DNA of 64,000 nucleotides from Mesorhizobium shangrilense (GTDB lineage Bacteria > Pseudomonadota > Alphaproteobacteria > Rhizobiales > Rhizobiaceae). The stretch's first letter is position 1. Each line of letters opens with the position of its first letter. This document shows positions 34,982-45,273 of the stretch, piece after piece. The stretch lies in NCBI RefSeq assembly GCF_040537815.1, contig NZ_JBEWSZ010000001.1, positions 4,774,001 through 4,838,000 on the forward strand, read 5' to 3'. The position numbers and the translations under genes are program-made. A model generated the notes under the pieces. It made no database searches, was not told the origin of the DNA, and worked only from the letters and a program-made list of their open reading frames with translations.

Positions 34982-35880
34982 CCAGGAAGCATATCTTCAT
35001 TTTCGGCGCCGGCTATTCGGGCAAGGCTTTTGCCCGCGCCAACTCCGAAGCCGCCACGATCTTTGGGACAACGCGGTCACCGGAAAAATTCGAAGCGCTG
35101 CGCCAAGCCGGCATCGCTCCCCTCGCGTTCAACGGCACGCTGACACCGGAGATCGGCGCGGCGTTGCGCAAAACGACACATCTGGTGATCTCAGTCGCGC
35201 CGGAGGAGGCCGGCGATCCCGTGCTGAACGCCGCCCGGAAGGCGATTTTGACCGAAATGCCCGCACTGGAATGGATCGCCTACCTTTCAACTGTCGGCGT
35301 CTACGGCGATCATGGCGGCGGCTGGGTCGATGAAACAGCCGAATGCCGGCCGGTATCAAAACGCTCGGTGATGCGGGTGGCGGCAGAAGAAGACTGGCTG
35401 GAACTGGGCAAGGAAATCAGCCGGCCGGCGGCCATCCTGCGCCTTTCCGGCATTTATGGGCCGGGTCGCAACGCCTTGGTCAACCTTGAAAACGGCACCG
35501 CCCGGCGGCTGGTCAAGCCCGACCAGCTGTTCAACCGCATCCATTGCGAGGACATCGCAGGCGCGCTCTGGCATCTCGCCGACGGCAATCGTGGCGGCAT
35601 TTTCAACGTCACCGACGATCTGCCGGCACCGCCGCAGGATGTCGTCACCTATGCCGCTTCGCTGATGGGTGTCACACCGCCGCCCGAAATTCCGTTCGAT
35701 GGCGCTGAGCTTTCGCCGATGGCGCGATCCTTCTATGGCGAGAACAAGCGCGTTGCCAATGCCGCGATCAAGGCGACAGGATACAGCTTCCGCTTCCCGG
35801 ACTACCGCGCCGCCTTCGACCATATGTGGAAGTGCGGTGACTGGCGCGACGGCGCGGCGCGCAGCCCTATGCAGCGCTAG
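34978..35880 (+). CDS. NAD-dependent epimerase/dehydratase-like (extended SDR) protein
   Basis: A 300-residue protein with a Rossmann start [17 protein letters not shown] and an [21 protein letters not shown] block, then [17 protein letters not shown], as in the YeeZ/SDR_e-like nucleoside-sugar epimerase-related family. The catalytic Tyr/Lys pair of classical epimerases is not evident. ATG at 34978 overlaps the queG stop by 4 bases. The substrate is unknown. Confidence 0.85.
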   Translation: MTRKHIFIFGAGYSGKAFARANSEAATIFGTTRSPEKFEALRQAGIAPLAFNGTLTPEIGAALRKTTHLVISVAPEEAGDPVLNAARKAILTEMPALEWIAYLSTVGVYGDHGGGWVDETAECRPVSKRSVMRVAAEEDWLELGKEISRPAAILRLSGIYGPGRNALVNLENGTARRLVKPDQLFNRIHCEDIAGALWHLADGNRGGIFNVTDDLPAPPQDVVTYAASLMGVTPPPEIPFDGAELSPMARSFYGENKRVANAAIKATGYSFRFPDYRAAFDHMWKCGDWRDGAARSPMQR

Positions 35881-35926
35881 ATCAGGATGATGATCGGGTT
35901 GGCCGTGCTGATCTGTCGCTTTGCTG

Positions 35927-35995
35927 GAGCATGATCTCTGGACAAACGGAAACCGTTTGTCCGAGAAAACCCTTTACCACTTTTCGCGATCATGC
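35927..35995. repeat. Rhizobial intergenic palindromic element
   Basis: GAGCATGATC (35927) and GATCATGC (35988-35995) flank an internal perfect palindrome, GGACAAACGG-AAA-CCGTTTGTCC (35940-35962), and the phrase CCACTTTTCGCGATCATGC. This matches the layout of a repeat I know to be frequent between genes in rhizobia. It lies between the epimerase gene and mepA. Confidence 0.7.
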
Positions 35996-36066
35996 CCTGG
36001 CGATCGAAGCAAGCAGCGTTGCGTGCTATGATTCGGCCCTGGGATTTCGGTTGGGGGCCCGTTTAG

Positions 36067-37143
36067 ATGAAGACAGCGTTGCGGCCATCTCTTTGCAAAA
36101 CGCCCTTGCTGGCCGCTGTTCTCGGTCTGCTCGCCCTAGGGGTACAACCGGCGGCGGCGCAGGAGCGGGCAAAAGACCTGTTCGGCGCTAAGAAACTGCC
36201 GACGGCAACGGCCCCACAGTCCTTCGGCTTCTATTCCAAGGGCTGCTTTGCCGGCGGCGTCGCCATTCCCATGGCCGGACCGACCTGGGAGGTGATGCGA
36301 CCGTCGCGCAATCGCCGCTGGGGCCATCCGGCGATGATCGCGCTGATCGAGAAACTGTCTGTTGACGCCGTCGCCGACGGCTGGCCGGGCCTGTTGATCG
36401 GCGACATCGCGCAGCCGCGTGGCGGCCCGATGACCACAGGCCACGCCTCGCACCAGATCGGACTCGACGCCGACATCTGGCTGACGCCGATGCCCAGTCG
36501 CCCGCTGTCGATGGCGCAGCGCGAGAGCATGAGCGCCACCTTGATGGTCAACGAGAAGACCCATCTGGTGAAGGACGCGCTGTGGACGCCAGCGCATACA
36601 AGGCTGCTGAAGCGGGCGGCGAGCTATCCTGAGGTCGAACGCATCCTGGTCAATCCGGGCATCAAGAAGAAGCTGTGCGACACGGTCAAGGGCGACCGCG
36701 GCTGGCTGCGCAAGATCCGGCCGTTCTGGGGCCACGACTATCATTTCCACATGCGCATCGGCTGCCAGCCGGGCTCACCCAGTTGCAAGGGGCAGGAAGC
36801 GACCCCTGCGGATGATGGTTGCGGCAAGCCGCTGGCATGGTGGTTCACCGAGGAGCCGTGGCGGCCCAACAAGAATCCGGATGCACCCAAGGCACGCGAC
36901 CTGATGACGATGGCGAACTTGCCCAGGGAATGCCAGGCCGTGCTCGAGGCGCCGGGACCAGTTTCCGCCGAGGCCGCCACCTACCATGGCGGCGGCGTGC
37001 CGATGGCGACCGCGGCGCCCGAGCCAGAAGCGCCCTCGCCTCCGGCAACTGCCGGCGGCGGCGAGCCTGCCCTGCCGGCCTCCGCCAATGCCTTTGCGGC
37101 AACCCCGGAGGGCGGCGTGCCGCTGCCGCGGCCGGGAAACTGA
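36067..37143 (+). CDS. mepA: Penicillin-insensitive murein endopeptidase MepA
   Basis: A 358-residue exported peptidase that cuts D-Ala-mesoDAP cross-links in peptidoglycan. Signal peptide at 1-31 (ending QPAAAQE), then the LAS-family zinc motifs GHASHQIGLDADIWL and HDYHFHMRIGC. The mature enzyme matches MepA to about residue 285; a further 70-residue Pro/Ala-rich tail (EPEAPSPPATAGGG) extends beyond the enterobacterial length of about 274. The tail may be a periplasmic tether; its function is unknown. Confidence 0.94.
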   Translation: MKTALRPSLCKTPLLAAVLGLLALGVQPAAAQERAKDLFGAKKLPTATAPQSFGFYSKGCFAGGVAIPMAGPTWEVMRPSRNRRWGHPAMIALIEKLSVDAVADGWPGLLIGDIAQPRGGPMTTGHASHQIGLDADIWLTPMPSRPLSMAQRESMSATLMVNEKTHLVKDALWTPAHTRLLKRAASYPEVERILVNPGIKKKLCDTVKGDRGWLRKIRPFWGHDYHFHMRIGCQPGSPSCKGQEATPADDGCGKPLAWWFTEEPWRPNKNPDAPKARDLMTMANLPRECQAVLEAPGPVSAEAATYHGGGVPMATAAPEPEAPSPPATAGGGEPALPASANAFAATPEGGVPLPRPGN

Positions 37144-37330
37144 CGCCTTGGTCATTTCCGGGTGTTGAATCGGTTTAGCCTGCCGTTTTTATGAAATAGT
37201 GGCCGTTTGGCCGCAGAACATGCCTCTGTTGGCCGCCGGTTTCGAAAACCGATTTCCCTTTTCAAACTCATGCGCTAGTCAACGGATGAACGGCGATATG
37301 CCGTCAGGGGCGCCGGGGACGGACGAGAGC

Positions 37331-38377
37331 ATGCCAAGCACAGGTGACAACGGCGCTTTGTTGCGGTTTCCGATCCTGATCGGTGATATCGGCGGCACCA
37401 ATGCGCGCTTCTCGATCGTTGTTGACGCGAACTCCGAGGCGGGCGAGCCAACCATCGTTCAAACAGCCAATTTCAACACCATCGACGAAGCCATCCAGGC
37501 GGCGGTGCTCGACCGATCGTCGATCCGCCCCAATTCGGCGGTGCTGGCCGTTGCCGGACCTGTCGACAGCGACGAGATCCAGCTCACCAACTGCCCCTGG
37601 ATCGTGAAACCCAGGCAGATGTTCGCCAATCTGGGCCTGAGCGACATTGTCGTGCTCAATGATTTCGAGGCGCAGGCACTGGCCGTCGTGGCACTCGGCG
37701 AGGAGCATATGGAAAAGATCGGCGGCGGTGCCCCCGAGCCCAGTGCCGGACGCGTGGTGCTCGGCCCCGGAACCGGACTCGGCGTCGCCGGGCTGATCTA
37801 TGCGCTAAATCACTGGATACCGGTGCCGGGCGAAGGCGGCCATATGGATATCGGCCCACGCTCGACCCGGGATTTCGAGGTTTTCCCGCATATCGAGAAG
37901 CTTGAAGGCCGCATTTCTGGCGAGCAAATCCTGAGCGGGCGTGGACTGGTCAACGCCTACCGGGCAGTGGCCAAGGCCGACGGCAAGCCGTCGCCCTTCA
38001 CCACACCGGCCGAAATCACCGCCGCTGCACTGGCGAAAGCCGATCCTGTCTCGGAGGAAGCACTGTCGATGTTCGTCACCTGCCTCGGGCGCACCGCTGG
38101 CGATCTCGCAATGGTATTCATGAGCCGCGGTGGAGTCTTCCTGACAGGAGGCATTGCCCAGAAGATCGTGCCGGCGCTGAAGGAAGGCAATTTCCGCGCC
38201 GCCTTCGAGGACAAGGCGCCGCACAGCGAACTGATGCGGACCATGCCAGTCTACGTGATCACCCATCCGCTGGCCGCCCTTTCGGGGCTTGCCGCCTATG
38301 CCAGAAACCCATCGTTGTTTGGCGTCCAGACTGCGGGCCGGCGCTGGCGCGACGAAGTTAGTCACCCCAAGGCATAG
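37331..38377 (+). CDS. glk: Glucokinase
   Basis: A 348-residue ATP-dependent sugar kinase making glucose 6-phosphate. Motifs: [12 protein letters not shown] (ATP/phosphate loop, about 17-28), [24 protein letters not shown] (catalytic Asp), [12 protein letters not shown] and [14 protein letters not shown] at 37331 is preferred: the protein then starts [18 protein letters not shown], as in rhizobial homologues, though the frame extends to 37199 with ATGs at 37286 and 37298. Before it a GGTTTCGAAAACC palindrome (37239-37251) is visible. Confidence 0.94.
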   Translation: MPSTGDNGALLRFPILIGDIGGTNARFSIVVDANSEAGEPTIVQTANFNTIDEAIQAAVLDRSSIRPNSAVLAVAGPVDSDEIQLTNCPWIVKPRQMFANLGLSDIVVLNDFEAQALAVVALGEEHMEKIGGGAPEPSAGRVVLGPGTGLGVAGLIYALNHWIPVPGEGGHMDIGPRSTRDFEVFPHIEKLEGRISGEQILSGRGLVNAYRAVAKADGKPSPFTTPAEITAAALAKADPVSEEALSMFVTCLGRTAGDLAMVFMSRGGVFLTGGIAQKIVPALKEGNFRAAFEDKAPHSELMRTMPVYVITHPLAALSGLAAYARNPSLFGVQTAGRRWRDEVSHPKA

Positions 38378-38398
38378 GCAAACCGGCGCCATGGCGCT

Positions 38399-40318
38399 AT
38401 GAGGGGGGCCAAATTGCAACCCGGCTGCGGGAAGCGGAAACCGACGAAGCGCTCTGATTTGACTCCTCAAACCCCAACCAAGCAGAAAGTCCGGCCCGGC
38501 GAGGTCACGGCGGTGCTCCGCCGCATCCTCACTGAAAACGGTACCGAGTATCGCTGGTCGTATGTCGTGGCCATCGCTTGCTTGCTGATCGTTTCGGGCA
38601 CGACCGCCTTCACGGCCTGGATCATGGCCCCGATGGTCAACCAGATATTCTACGAACGGCGTGGCGACGCGATCGTGTGGATATGCGCCGGCTTCATGGG
38701 ATCCTTCATGCTGCGCGGCTTCGCCGGTTACGGCCAGGCCGTGGCGCTTGCTCAGATCGGCAACAATCTGGTGGCGCGCTACCAGAAGCGCATATTCGAT
38801 CATCTGATGAAGCTCGGGGTCGGCTTCTTCAACGACACCCGTTCGGGCCGGTTGGCGGCGCAGGTCAACGAAAATGTCGGCGGCATTCGCGACTTGTTGT
38901 CATTGACACTGACCTCGATCACCCGCGATGCGGTAACGCTGGTCGGCCTTCTCGGCGTCATGATCTACCAGGACCCGGTATTGTCGCTCAGCTCGCTGCT
39001 GATCGGACCGCCGCTGATCTGGGCCGTGGTGTACATCACCAGTCGACTGCGTCGCATCAACCGCGAATCCGTGCTGATCAATTCCCGACTGACCGGAGCC
39101 ATCCAGGAAGCCACTCAAGGTATCGCCATCGTCAAGGCCTTCACCATGGAGGAGGCGCTCGCGCGTCAAATCGGCGCCATGGCCGAGACGGCAGAGCAGC
39201 GGAACAACAAGATAGCGCGCGTCTCGGAGAGGCTGGGGCCGATTTCCGATATACTGGCCGGTTTCGCCGTTACCTCCGTCATCGCCTATTCCGGCTACCG
39301 CGCCCTGGTTCTCGGGCAGCCGCCAGGTGCGGTCTTCTCGTTCATCACCGCGCTGATCATGGCCTATGACCCGGCGAGACGCCTGGCGCGCATGCAGGTC
39401 GGCATGGAGCGGGCGCTGGTCAATGCCCGCATGATCTACGAGCTTCTCGATCTCGAGCCGAAGCAGGGTGATGCGCCGGGTGCCACCGAGGCGCGCTTCA
39501 CCACTGGCGAAGTGCGGTTCAACAACGTGTCTTTCCGCTATGTCGAGGACATGCCGGTCCTGCAGGATCTGAGCTTCGTCGCGGCCGCCGGCAAGATGAC
39601 CGCCATCGTCGGCGCATCCGGCGCCGGCAAGACGACGCTGGTGGCGCTGCTGCAGCGTTTCTACGACGTCGAGGCCGGCACGATCGAGATCGATGGCCAG
39701 GACATTTCCAAGCTCACCAAACAGTCGTTGCGCGGCTCCATCGCCTATGTGTCGCAGGCGCCCTATTTGTTCGAGGGCACCATCCGCGACAACATCCGCT
39801 ATGGCCGGCCCTCGGCGACCGACAGCGACATCGAGCTGGCCGCGAAGCTGGCCGCGGCCGACGAGTTCATTCGCCAACAGCCGCAAGGCTATGACACGCC
39901 GGTCGGCGAGAACGGCGCGACGCTCTCGGGCGGCCAGCGCCAGCGCGTGTCGATCGCCCGCGCCATCGTGCGGCAGGCGCCGATCCTGCTGCTCGACGAG
40001 GCGACCTCGGCGCTCGACAACGAAGCCGAGGCCCGTGTCCAGCAGGCGCTCGTCGAGGTGATGGAAGGGCGCACCACCATCGTCATCGCGCACCGGCTGT
40101 CGACGGTGGTCAACGCCGACCACATCATCGTGCTGGAACAGGGCCGTCTGGTCGAAGAGGGCACGCACGCCTCGCTGATGGCCGATCCGCACAGCGTCTA
40201 TGCCCGTTTCCACCGGATACAGGGCAACAAGGGGCTGGGTCTGGTCGACGACACCCAGCCGATCCAGACTTCGGCGCAGGATATACGGGCCAGGAAAACG
40301 GTCGGGGGGAACACATGA
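38399..40318 (+). CDS. MsbA-like ABC exporter (fused membrane and ATPase domains)
   Basis: A 639-residue homodimer-forming inner-membrane exporter. Six membrane segments at about 55-330, then an ATPase domain at about 375-615 with Walker [10 protein letters not shown], signature [16 protein letters not shown] and Walker [13 protein letters not shown]. The start is uncertain (Lys/Arg-rich 30-residue lead; a TTG near 38459 is possible). Similar exporters carry lipids, beta-glucans or drugs; the substrate is not evident. It overlaps dapB by 4 bases. Confidence 0.9.
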   Translation: MRGAKLQPGCGKRKPTKRSDLTPQTPTKQKVRPGEVTAVLRRILTENGTEYRWSYVVAIACLLIVSGTTAFTAWIMAPMVNQIFYERRGDAIVWICAGFMGSFMLRGFAGYGQAVALAQIGNNLVARYQKRIFDHLMKLGVGFFNDTRSGRLAAQVNENVGGIRDLLSLTLTSITRDAVTLVGLLGVMIYQDPVLSLSSLLIGPPLIWAVVYITSRLRRINRESVLINSRLTGAIQEATQGIAIVKAFTMEEALARQIGAMAETAEQRNNKIARVSERLGPISDILAGFAVTSVIAYSGYRALVLGQPPGAVFSFITALIMAYDPARRLARMQVGMERALVNARMIYELLDLEPKQGDAPGATEARFTTGEVRFNNVSFRYVEDMPVLQDLSFVAAAGKMTAIVGASGAGKTTLVALLQRFYDVEAGTIEIDGQDISKLTKQSLRGSIAYVSQAPYLFEGTIRDNIRYGRPSATDSDIELAAKLAAADEFIRQQPQGYDTPVGENGATLSGGQRQRVSIARAIVRQAPILLLDEATSALDNEAEARVQQALVEVMEGRTTIVIAHRLSTVVNADHIIVLEQGRLVEEGTHASLMADPHSVYARFHRIQGNKGLGLVDDTQPIQTSAQDIRARKTVGGNT

Positions 40319-41157
40319 GCGACACACCCGGTAGCGACACTCCCAGTGGAGACATGGGCCTGGTGGTCGTGGGTGCTGCCGGCCGCATGGGGCAGGCGCT
40401 GATACGCGCCATCCACACCATTCCGGGCGCGCGCGTTGCCGCGGCGATCGAGCGGGCGGACTCGCCGCATCTTGGCAAGGATGCCGGCGAACTGGCCGGC
40501 ATCGGCATCATCAACGTGCCGATATCAGACGATCCGCTGCCGGCCTTCGCCAAGGCCGACGGCGTGCTCGACTTCACGACACCGGCCTCCACGGTCGAAT
40601 TCGCTGGCTATGCCGCACAGGCGCGCATCGCCCATGTCATCGGCACCACCGGCTGCTCGGTGGAAGACAATGCCAGGATCGCGGCGGCGGCGCGCCACGC
40701 GACCATCGTCAAATCCGGCAATATGAGCCTCGGCGTCAATCTTCTGGCGGTGCTGGTGGAGCAGGCCGCGCGTGCGCTCGACGCCGACGATTTCGACATC
40801 GAGATCCTGGAAATGCACCATCGCCACAAGGTCGACGCGCCATCTGGCACGGCGCTGCTGCTTGGCGAAGCCGCCGCCGCCGGGCGTGGCATCGATCTCG
40901 ATGGGAACAGCGTACGGTCGCGCGACGGCCACACCGGCGTGCGCAAGACCGGTTCGATCGGCTTTGCCGCGCTGCGCGGCGGGTCCGTGGTCGGCGACCA
41001 TTCGGTGGTGCTGGCCGGCACCGGCGAACGCATCACGCTTGCCCACCATGCCGAGGACCGCGCCATCTTCGCGCGCGGCGCCGTCAAGGCGGCGCTCTGG
41101 GCACGCGGCAAGAAGCCGGGACTGTATTCCATGCGGGACGTGCTCGGCCTCAGCTGA
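40315..41157 (+). CDS. dapB: 4-Hydroxy-tetrahydrodipicolinate reductase
   Basis: A 280-residue NAD(P)H-dependent enzyme of lysine and diaminopimelate synthesis. The nucleotide-binding motif is [15 protein letters not shown] (about 15-29), followed by ATGCSV-like [10 protein letters not shown], the DapB signature [20 protein letters not shown], and [21 protein letters not shown]. Its start overlaps the stop of the exporter gene, ATGA at 40315-40318, so the two are coupled in translation. Confidence 0.96.
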   Translation: MSDTPGSDTPSGDMGLVVVGAAGRMGQALIRAIHTIPGARVAAAIERADSPHLGKDAGELAGIGIINVPISDDPLPAFAKADGVLDFTTPASTVEFAGYAAQARIAHVIGTTGCSVEDNARIAAAARHATIVKSGNMSLGVNLLAVLVEQAARALDADDFDIEILEMHHRHKVDAPSGTALLLGEAAAAGRGIDLDGNSVRSRDGHTGVRKTGSIGFAALRGGSVVGDHSVVLAGTGERITLAHHAEDRAIFARGAVKAALWARGKKPGLYSMRDVLGLS

Positions 41158-41179
41158 GCGGACCACAACCTGTTTTAAC

Positions 41180-41223
41180 GCAATTCCGGACGGAAAACTG
41201 CTTCACACTTTTCCTGGAATTGC
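41180..41223. repeat. Rhizobial intergenic repeat with GCAATTCC ends
   Basis: GCAATTCCGGA (41180-41190) and TCCTGGAATTGC (41212-41223) are inverted termini of a 44-base element containing CGGAAAACTGCTTCACACTTTTCC. I recall this sequence type as common between genes in Rhizobiales. It lies in the dapB to gpmA gap, ending 17 bases before gpmA, so it could affect its mRNA leader. Confidence 0.7.
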
Positions 41224-41240
41224 TCGCGAAGGGAGCAAAA

Positions 41241-41861
41241 ATGTCGAGAACTCTCGTGCTCGTGCGCCATGGCCAGAGCGAATGGAACCTGAAGAACCTG
41301 TTCACCGGCTGGCGCGATGTCGACCTGACCGAGCAGGGCCACGCCGAGGCCAAGGCCGCCGGGCAGAAGCTGAAGGCACGTGGCCTGAAATTCGACATCG
41401 CCTTCACCTCTGTGCTCTCGCGTGCGCAGAAGACCTGCCAGCACATTCTCGACGCGGTCGGCCAGAGCGATCTCAAGACCATCCGCGACCAGGCGCTGAA
41501 CGAGCGCGACTATGGCGATCTCTCCGGCCTCAACAAGGATGACGCCCGCCAGAAATGGGGCGAGGAGCAGGTGCATATCTGGCGCCGCTCCTATGACGTG
41601 CCGCCGCCCGGCGGCGAGAGCCTGAAGGACACCGGCGCACGCGTCTGGCCCTATTATCTGCACGACCTGCAGCCGCATGTGCTGCGCGGCGGCACAGTGC
41701 TGGTGGCGGCCCACGGCAACTCGCTGCGCGCGCTGATCATGGCGCTGGACGGCAAGTCTGGCGAAGAGATCGTCAAGCTGGAACTGGGCACCGGCGTGCC
41801 CGTCATCTACACGCTGAACGCCGATTCGACGGTGGCGTCGAAGGAAGTGCTGGACAGCTGA
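41241..41861 (+). CDS. gpmA: 2,3-Bisphosphoglycerate-dependent phosphoglycerate mutase
   Basis: A 206-residue cytoplasmic glycolytic enzyme. The phospho-histidine motif is [20 protein letters not shown] at the N-terminus, the second catalytic block is [13 protein letters not shown], and [16 protein letters not shown] follows. It is about 45 residues shorter than the enterobacterial enzyme, as is usual in rhizobia. ATG at 41241 follows AAGGGAG. Confidence 0.95.
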   Translation: MSRTLVLVRHGQSEWNLKNLFTGWRDVDLTEQGHAEAKAAGQKLKARGLKFDIAFTSVLSRAQKTCQHILDAVGQSDLKTIRDQALNERDYGDLSGLNKDDARQKWGEEQVHIWRRSYDVPPPGGESLKDTGARVWPYYLHDLQPHVLRGGTVLVAAHGNSLRALIMALDGKSGEEIVKLELGTGVPVIYTLNADSTVASKEVLDS

Positions 41862-41895
41862 GCCGGCAAGCGAGCAAGAGCTTTAAAAAAGCGCG

Positions 41896-41923
41896 TTGAC
41901 ACACATCGCTTGCCCGCTTACAT
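41896..41923 (+). promoter_or_regulatory. Promoter of the tRNA-Leu gene
   Basis: A perfect -35 box TTGACA (41896-41901) is followed after 16 bases by TTACAT (41918-41923). The tRNA starts 12 bases later, a fitting distance for a stable RNA promoter. Confidence 0.65.
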
Positions 41924-41935
41924 GAGCCCGCACCA

Positions 41936-42020
41936 GCCCAGATGGCGGAATTGGTAGACGCGCACGGTTCAGGTCCGTGTTCCGCAAGGAGTGGAGGTTC
42001 GAGTCCTCTTCTGGGCACCA
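41936..42020 (+). tRNA. tRNA-Leu(CAG)
   Basis: An 85-base class II tRNA. The acceptor arms GCCCAGA and TCTGGGC pair, the anticodon stem-loop is CACGG-TTCAGGT-CCGTG with anticodon CAG, the variable arm follows, and GTTCGAGTC is the T loop. The CCA end is encoded (42018-42020). Confidence 0.97.
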
Positions 42021-42057
42021 AATTCCCGTTTCGAACCAGTCGATGGTTCCGAGACTA

Positions 42058-42093
42058 GAAAGAAAAAGCCCGGTTCGTCCGGGCTTTTTCTTT
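42058..42093 (+). terminator. Terminator after tRNA-Leu
   Basis: AAGAAAAAGCCCGG pairs with CCGGGCTTTTTCTT around a TTCGT loop, a GC-rich core with T-run; a textbook intrinsic terminator that also works in the reverse direction. Confidence 0.9.
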
Positions 42094-42125
42094 ATCCGGC
42101 CCATCGAGCCTGCCCGATGTCCTGA

Positions 42126-42141
42126 TGTCAGCGAACTGACA
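42126..42141. promoter_or_regulatory. Inverted repeat TGTCAG-CGAA-CTGACA
   Basis: A perfect 6-bp inverted repeat in the 220-base region between the tRNA terminator and cytochrome b561. A related arrangement, GCTGACA-N6-TGTCAGC, lies at 48432-48451 before the convergent flavoprotein operon. Both include TGTCAGCG. The OmpR-type regulator encoded at 43264 is the likely candidate binder. The rest of the gap has a TTGACA (42265-42270) but no clear -10 box. Confidence 0.45.
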
Positions 42142-42312
42142 GGTTCCCCCTGCCAGTGTCCCGCCGGATCACGACCACCAAGGCTCGGTCACGGGACCGC
42201 TTCGCCGGCCGAATCGCCACCGTCTCATCGATGGCTGCCGAGCGCATCGCTACCGGACAAAGCTTTGACAAGATCGCGGCTAGTTTAAAGAATTCAAAAC
42301 TGGAATTTTCGA

Positions 42313-42855
42313 ATGAATCCCACCTATGCCAGCTCCCAGAAGGCCATTCATTGGGCCGTGTTTCTGCTGGTCATCGGCCTTTATGGCCTGACCTACGTGG
42401 TCGACCTTTTTCCGCGCGGCGATCCCGGCCGTGCGCTGGTCTGGTGGCTTCATATCTCGTTTGGGCTGTTGCTCTTCGCACTGGTTGTCGTCCGCGTCGG
42501 CTTGCGCCTGGCACTGGGAACGCCCGGCCTGCCAGCGGAAATGTCACAGCTTGAACAATGGGTAGCCAAGATCGCGCATCTGTTGCTCTACGGACTGCTT
42601 GTGGCCATTCCCATTCTCGGCATCCTGTTGACATGGTACCGGGGCGACGCCTTGAGCTTCTTCGGTCTCTTCACCATCCCGGCGCCATTTTCGCCGGATC
42701 GCGCCACGGCCGGGTTCATCAGGCAGCTGCACAGCCTCTGCGCCAATGCGATCCTTATTCTTGCGGGGCTGCATGCGGCGGCTGCGCTCTGGCATCATTT
42801 CATCCGCAGGGACGACGTGCTCAAGCGAATGCTGCCGGGGACAAGTGGCTCGTGA
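42313..42855 (+). CDS. Cytochrome b561
   Basis: A 180-residue integral-membrane diheme b-type cytochrome. Four hydrophobic segments (about 13-33, 45-68, 87-107, 138-162) carry histidines at suitable places (SSQKAIHW, WWLHISFG, LHSLCANA and LAGLHAAAALWHHF). It moves electrons across or within the inner membrane. It starts the operon with the PepSY protein and the two-component system. Confidence 0.92.
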   Translation: MNPTYASSQKAIHWAVFLLVIGLYGLTYVVDLFPRGDPGRALVWWLHISFGLLLFALVVVRVGLRLALGTPGLPAEMSQLEQWVAKIAHLLLYGLLVAIPILGILLTWYRGDALSFFGLFTIPAPFSPDRATAGFIRQLHSLCANAILILAGLHAAAALWHHFIRRDDVLKRMLPGTSGS

Positions 42856-42937
42856 TCGCGGTTCAGACTACACCGGTCGGATGCAAGCCGCGTGGTGCCG
42901 TCTGCCATGTTTGCGGACGCGCACAGCTGGCGCTTGG

Positions 42938-43267
42938 ATGAAATCGCCGCTGAAGTCCCTTGCGATGGTGGGACTGTGCGGGCTCGTTCTTGCCGGGCCG
43001 CTTGCCGCGCGTGCGGACGGGGATGATGACGGCGATCATGATCGGGCACGGGATCTTTACGAGCGCGGCGAAATAAAGGGCCTGTCCAACATCCTGGCCG
43101 TGGTTCGCGCCGAGACCCCCGGCGATATCGTGGCTGTCGATTTCATCCGGATAGGCGACAGGTGGGTCTATCGGTTCCAGGTCGTTGCCGCCGACGGACG
43201 TCGCAGGATCGTCGATGTGGACGCCGGCGCCGGGGTGCTGATACGCAGCAGGGGCGGCGACCGATGA
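42938..43267 (+). CDS. Exported PepSY-domain protein
   Basis: A 109-residue exported small protein. Signal peptide at 1-24 (ending LAARADG), an acidic His/Asp stretch (DGDDDGDHD), then a PepSY-type fold at about 35-109 (YRFQVVAADGRRRIVDVDAG). ATG at 42938 gives a proper signal peptide; the frame upstream overlaps cytochrome b561. The overlap of 4 bases with the response regulator gene (ATGA) means co-translation; such proteins often act as periplasmic sensory or inhibitory partners of the kinase. Its precise job is inferred. Confidence 0.85.
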   Translation: MKSPLKSLAMVGLCGLVLAGPLAARADGDDDGDHDRARDLYERGEIKGLSNILAVVRAETPGDIVAVDFIRIGDRWVYRFQVVAADGRRRIVDVDAGAGVLIRSRGGDR

Positions 43268-43929
43268 AGATCCTGCTCGCCGAGGATGAACCCCGTATTG
43301 CCGGCGACATCGCGGCGGTGCTCAAGACGGCTGGAATGGCCGTCGATAGCGTGCGCGACGGCGAAGCCGCCTGGTTCGCCGGCGACGTCGAGAATTACGA
43401 CGCAGCGATTCTGGATCTCGGATTGCCGAAGCTCGATGGCCTGACAGTGCTGAAGCGCTGGCGGGCCAACGGCCGCCGTTTTCCCGTTCTGATCCTGACC
43501 GCGAGGGGCCTGTGGACCGAGCGCGTCGAAGGCATCAATGCCGGCGCCGATGACTACCTGCCCAAGCCGTTTGAAATGGAAGAGTTGCTGGCGCGGCTGC
43601 GCGCGATCCTGCGCCGTTCAACGGGCCAGGCGGCGCCGGTGCTGAAATCCGGCCCCTTGCTGCTGGACACGCGCCAGATGCGCATTTCGCTGCGCGGCGT
43701 TCCCGTCGCGCTGTCGCCGCTGGAATACCGGCTGATGGCGTTCCTGATGCATCATGCCGGGCGCGTGGTGGCGCCGACCGAACTCGCGGAGCATCTGTAC
43801 GATTCGGGCAATGATCGCGATCCCAACGCAATCGAGGTGATCGTCGCACGCCTGCGCCGCAAGCTCGGCAACGATGTTATCGAAACGCGGCGCGGGTTCG
43901 GATATTTCGTGCCCGACGAGCCGCCCTGA
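43264..43929 (+). CDS. OmpR-family response regulator
   Basis: A 221-residue regulator: receiver domain at 1-115 (LLAEDEPRIA, phospho-Asp in AAILDLGLPKLDG, K in DDYLPKPF) and winged-helix DNA-binding domain at about 128-221 (LSPLEYRLMAFLMHHAGRVV, VIVARLRRKLG). It overlaps the PepSY gene by 4 bases and the histidine kinase gene by 1. It presumably controls this operon and perhaps the convergent flavoprotein operon. Confidence 0.94.
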   Translation: MKILLAEDEPRIAGDIAAVLKTAGMAVDSVRDGEAAWFAGDVENYDAAILDLGLPKLDGLTVLKRWRANGRRFPVLILTARGLWTERVEGINAGADDYLPKPFEMEELLARLRAILRRSTGQAAPVLKSGPLLLDTRQMRISLRGVPVALSPLEYRLMAFLMHHAGRVVAPTELAEHLYDSGNDRDPNAIEVIVARLRRKLGNDVIETRRGFGYFVPDEPP

Positions 43930-45272
43930 TGGGAAACTCGATCCGCTTCAGGCTCTGGTCGGCGGCAACCATCTCGATCCTCGTCGCTCTCGCCATTGCC
44001 GGGGTCGGGCTGCGCTATCTGTTCGAACTGAATGTCGAGCGGCGTATCGTCAGCGAACTGACCGTCGATCTCAACGAGCTGATCGGCGCGACCAGCTTCG
44101 CTGCCGACGGCCGGCTTTCGGTCGAGGCCGACCTGACCGACCCGCGCTTCATCAATCCGCTGTCCGGCCACTACTGGCAGGTGGAAGACCTGACCAGCCA
44201 TAGCCTGGTGCGCTCGCGTTCATTGTGGGACGCAACGCTTGCGTTGCCCGACCAGGGGGCGAGCGGCGAACTGAAAAAGATCGAGGAGCTCAAGGGGCCA
44301 GGCGGCGAACTGACCATTGCCGTTGTGCGCACCATCACCGATGCCGACGGCCGGTCGTTTCGCGCCACCGTGGCGGAAGACCATCGCAGCGTCACAGTGT
44401 CGGTGCGCGAATATGTCAGGGATCTCGTGCCTGCGCTCATCATGCTCGCGGCCGCTCTCATGGCGGCCTTCTTCATCCAGATCACCGTTGGCCTTGCGCC
44501 GCTGGAAAACTTGAGGGTAGCCGTGCGAAACGTGATCGCGCAGCGATCGGCACGGCTTGACGGTGTGGCGCCGCGCGAGGTGCAGCCGCTCGCCGACGAA
44601 ATCAACCGCCTCCTCGATGCGCAGGAGAAAGCGCTCGCACGGGCCCGGTCGCGCGCCACCGACCTGGCACACGGCCTCAAGACGCCGCTGCAGGTGCTGT
44701 CGGCCGACATCCGCGCCCTGCGCAAGAAGGGCGAGACCGAACTCGCCGACGAGATCGAGAAGAGTGCTGGAGCGATCCGACGTCATGTCGAGCGGGAACT
44801 GGCGCGCGCCCGTCTGGCGCCCGGCGTTTCCAGCAAGGCATCGTGCCGGGTCGGGGAAACCGCGGCCGGCGTCATCGCCGTCATCAAGCGCACGCCGGGC
44901 GGCAAGCGGCTCTCGTTCCTGATCGACGTCGCGGAGGATTTCATGGCGCCGGTCGATGAGGGCGACCTGTCGGAGATCCTGGGCAATCTGGTGGAGAATG
45001 CGGCGCGCTTCGCAACATCCTCGGTTCAGGTCAATGCGTGGGCAAGCGGCGGCGAGGTCTCCATCGCCGTCGCCGATGATGGCCCGGGCATACCGGACGC
45101 AGATCGGGAATCCGCCCTGTCGCGCGGGGTGCAACTGGACAGCAAGGGCGGCAGCAGCGGGCTAGGCCTGGCCATCGTTTCAGACATTGTCGAAGCCTAT
45201 GGCGGACGCCTGACGATGACCAATGCCGACCCCGGCCTGGTCGTGACCATCGCCCTGCCCCGACACGGCTGA
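43929..45272 (+). CDS. Two-component sensor histidine kinase
   Basis: A 447-residue inner-membrane kinase: two membrane segments (about 12-33 and 164-183) flank a periplasmic sensor loop (about 35-160), then HAMP, H-box DLAHGLKTPLQVLSADI (phospho-His near 242), N-box LGNLVENAARF, and G-boxes DDGPGIP and SSGLGLAIV. Its stop lies one base from the stop of the convergent RnfD-like gene. The signal is likely periplasmic and redox-linked; no ligand can be named. Confidence 0.94.
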   Translation: MGNSIRFRLWSAATISILVALAIAGVGLRYLFELNVERRIVSELTVDLNELIGATSFAADGRLSVEADLTDPRFINPLSGHYWQVEDLTSHSLVRSRSLWDATLALPDQGASGELKKIEELKGPGGELTIAVVRTITDADGRSFRATVAEDHRSVTVSVREYVRDLVPALIMLAAALMAAFFIQITVGLAPLENLRVAVRNVIAQRSARLDGVAPREVQPLADEINRLLDAQEKALARARSRATDLAHGLKTPLQVLSADIRALRKKGETELADEIEKSAGAIRRHVERELARARLAPGVSSKASCRVGETAAGVIAVIKRTPGGKRLSFLIDVAEDFMAPVDEGDLSEILGNLVENAARFATSSVQVNAWASGGEVSIAVADDGPGIPDADRESALSRGVQLDSKGGSSGLGLAIVSDIVEAYGGRLTMTNADPGLVVTIALPRHG

Positions 45273-45273
45273 T

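Noticed and set aside
38900..40327. 475-codon minus-strand open frame
   Set aside because: Antisense to the MsbA-like exporter, which has complete Walker and signature motifs.
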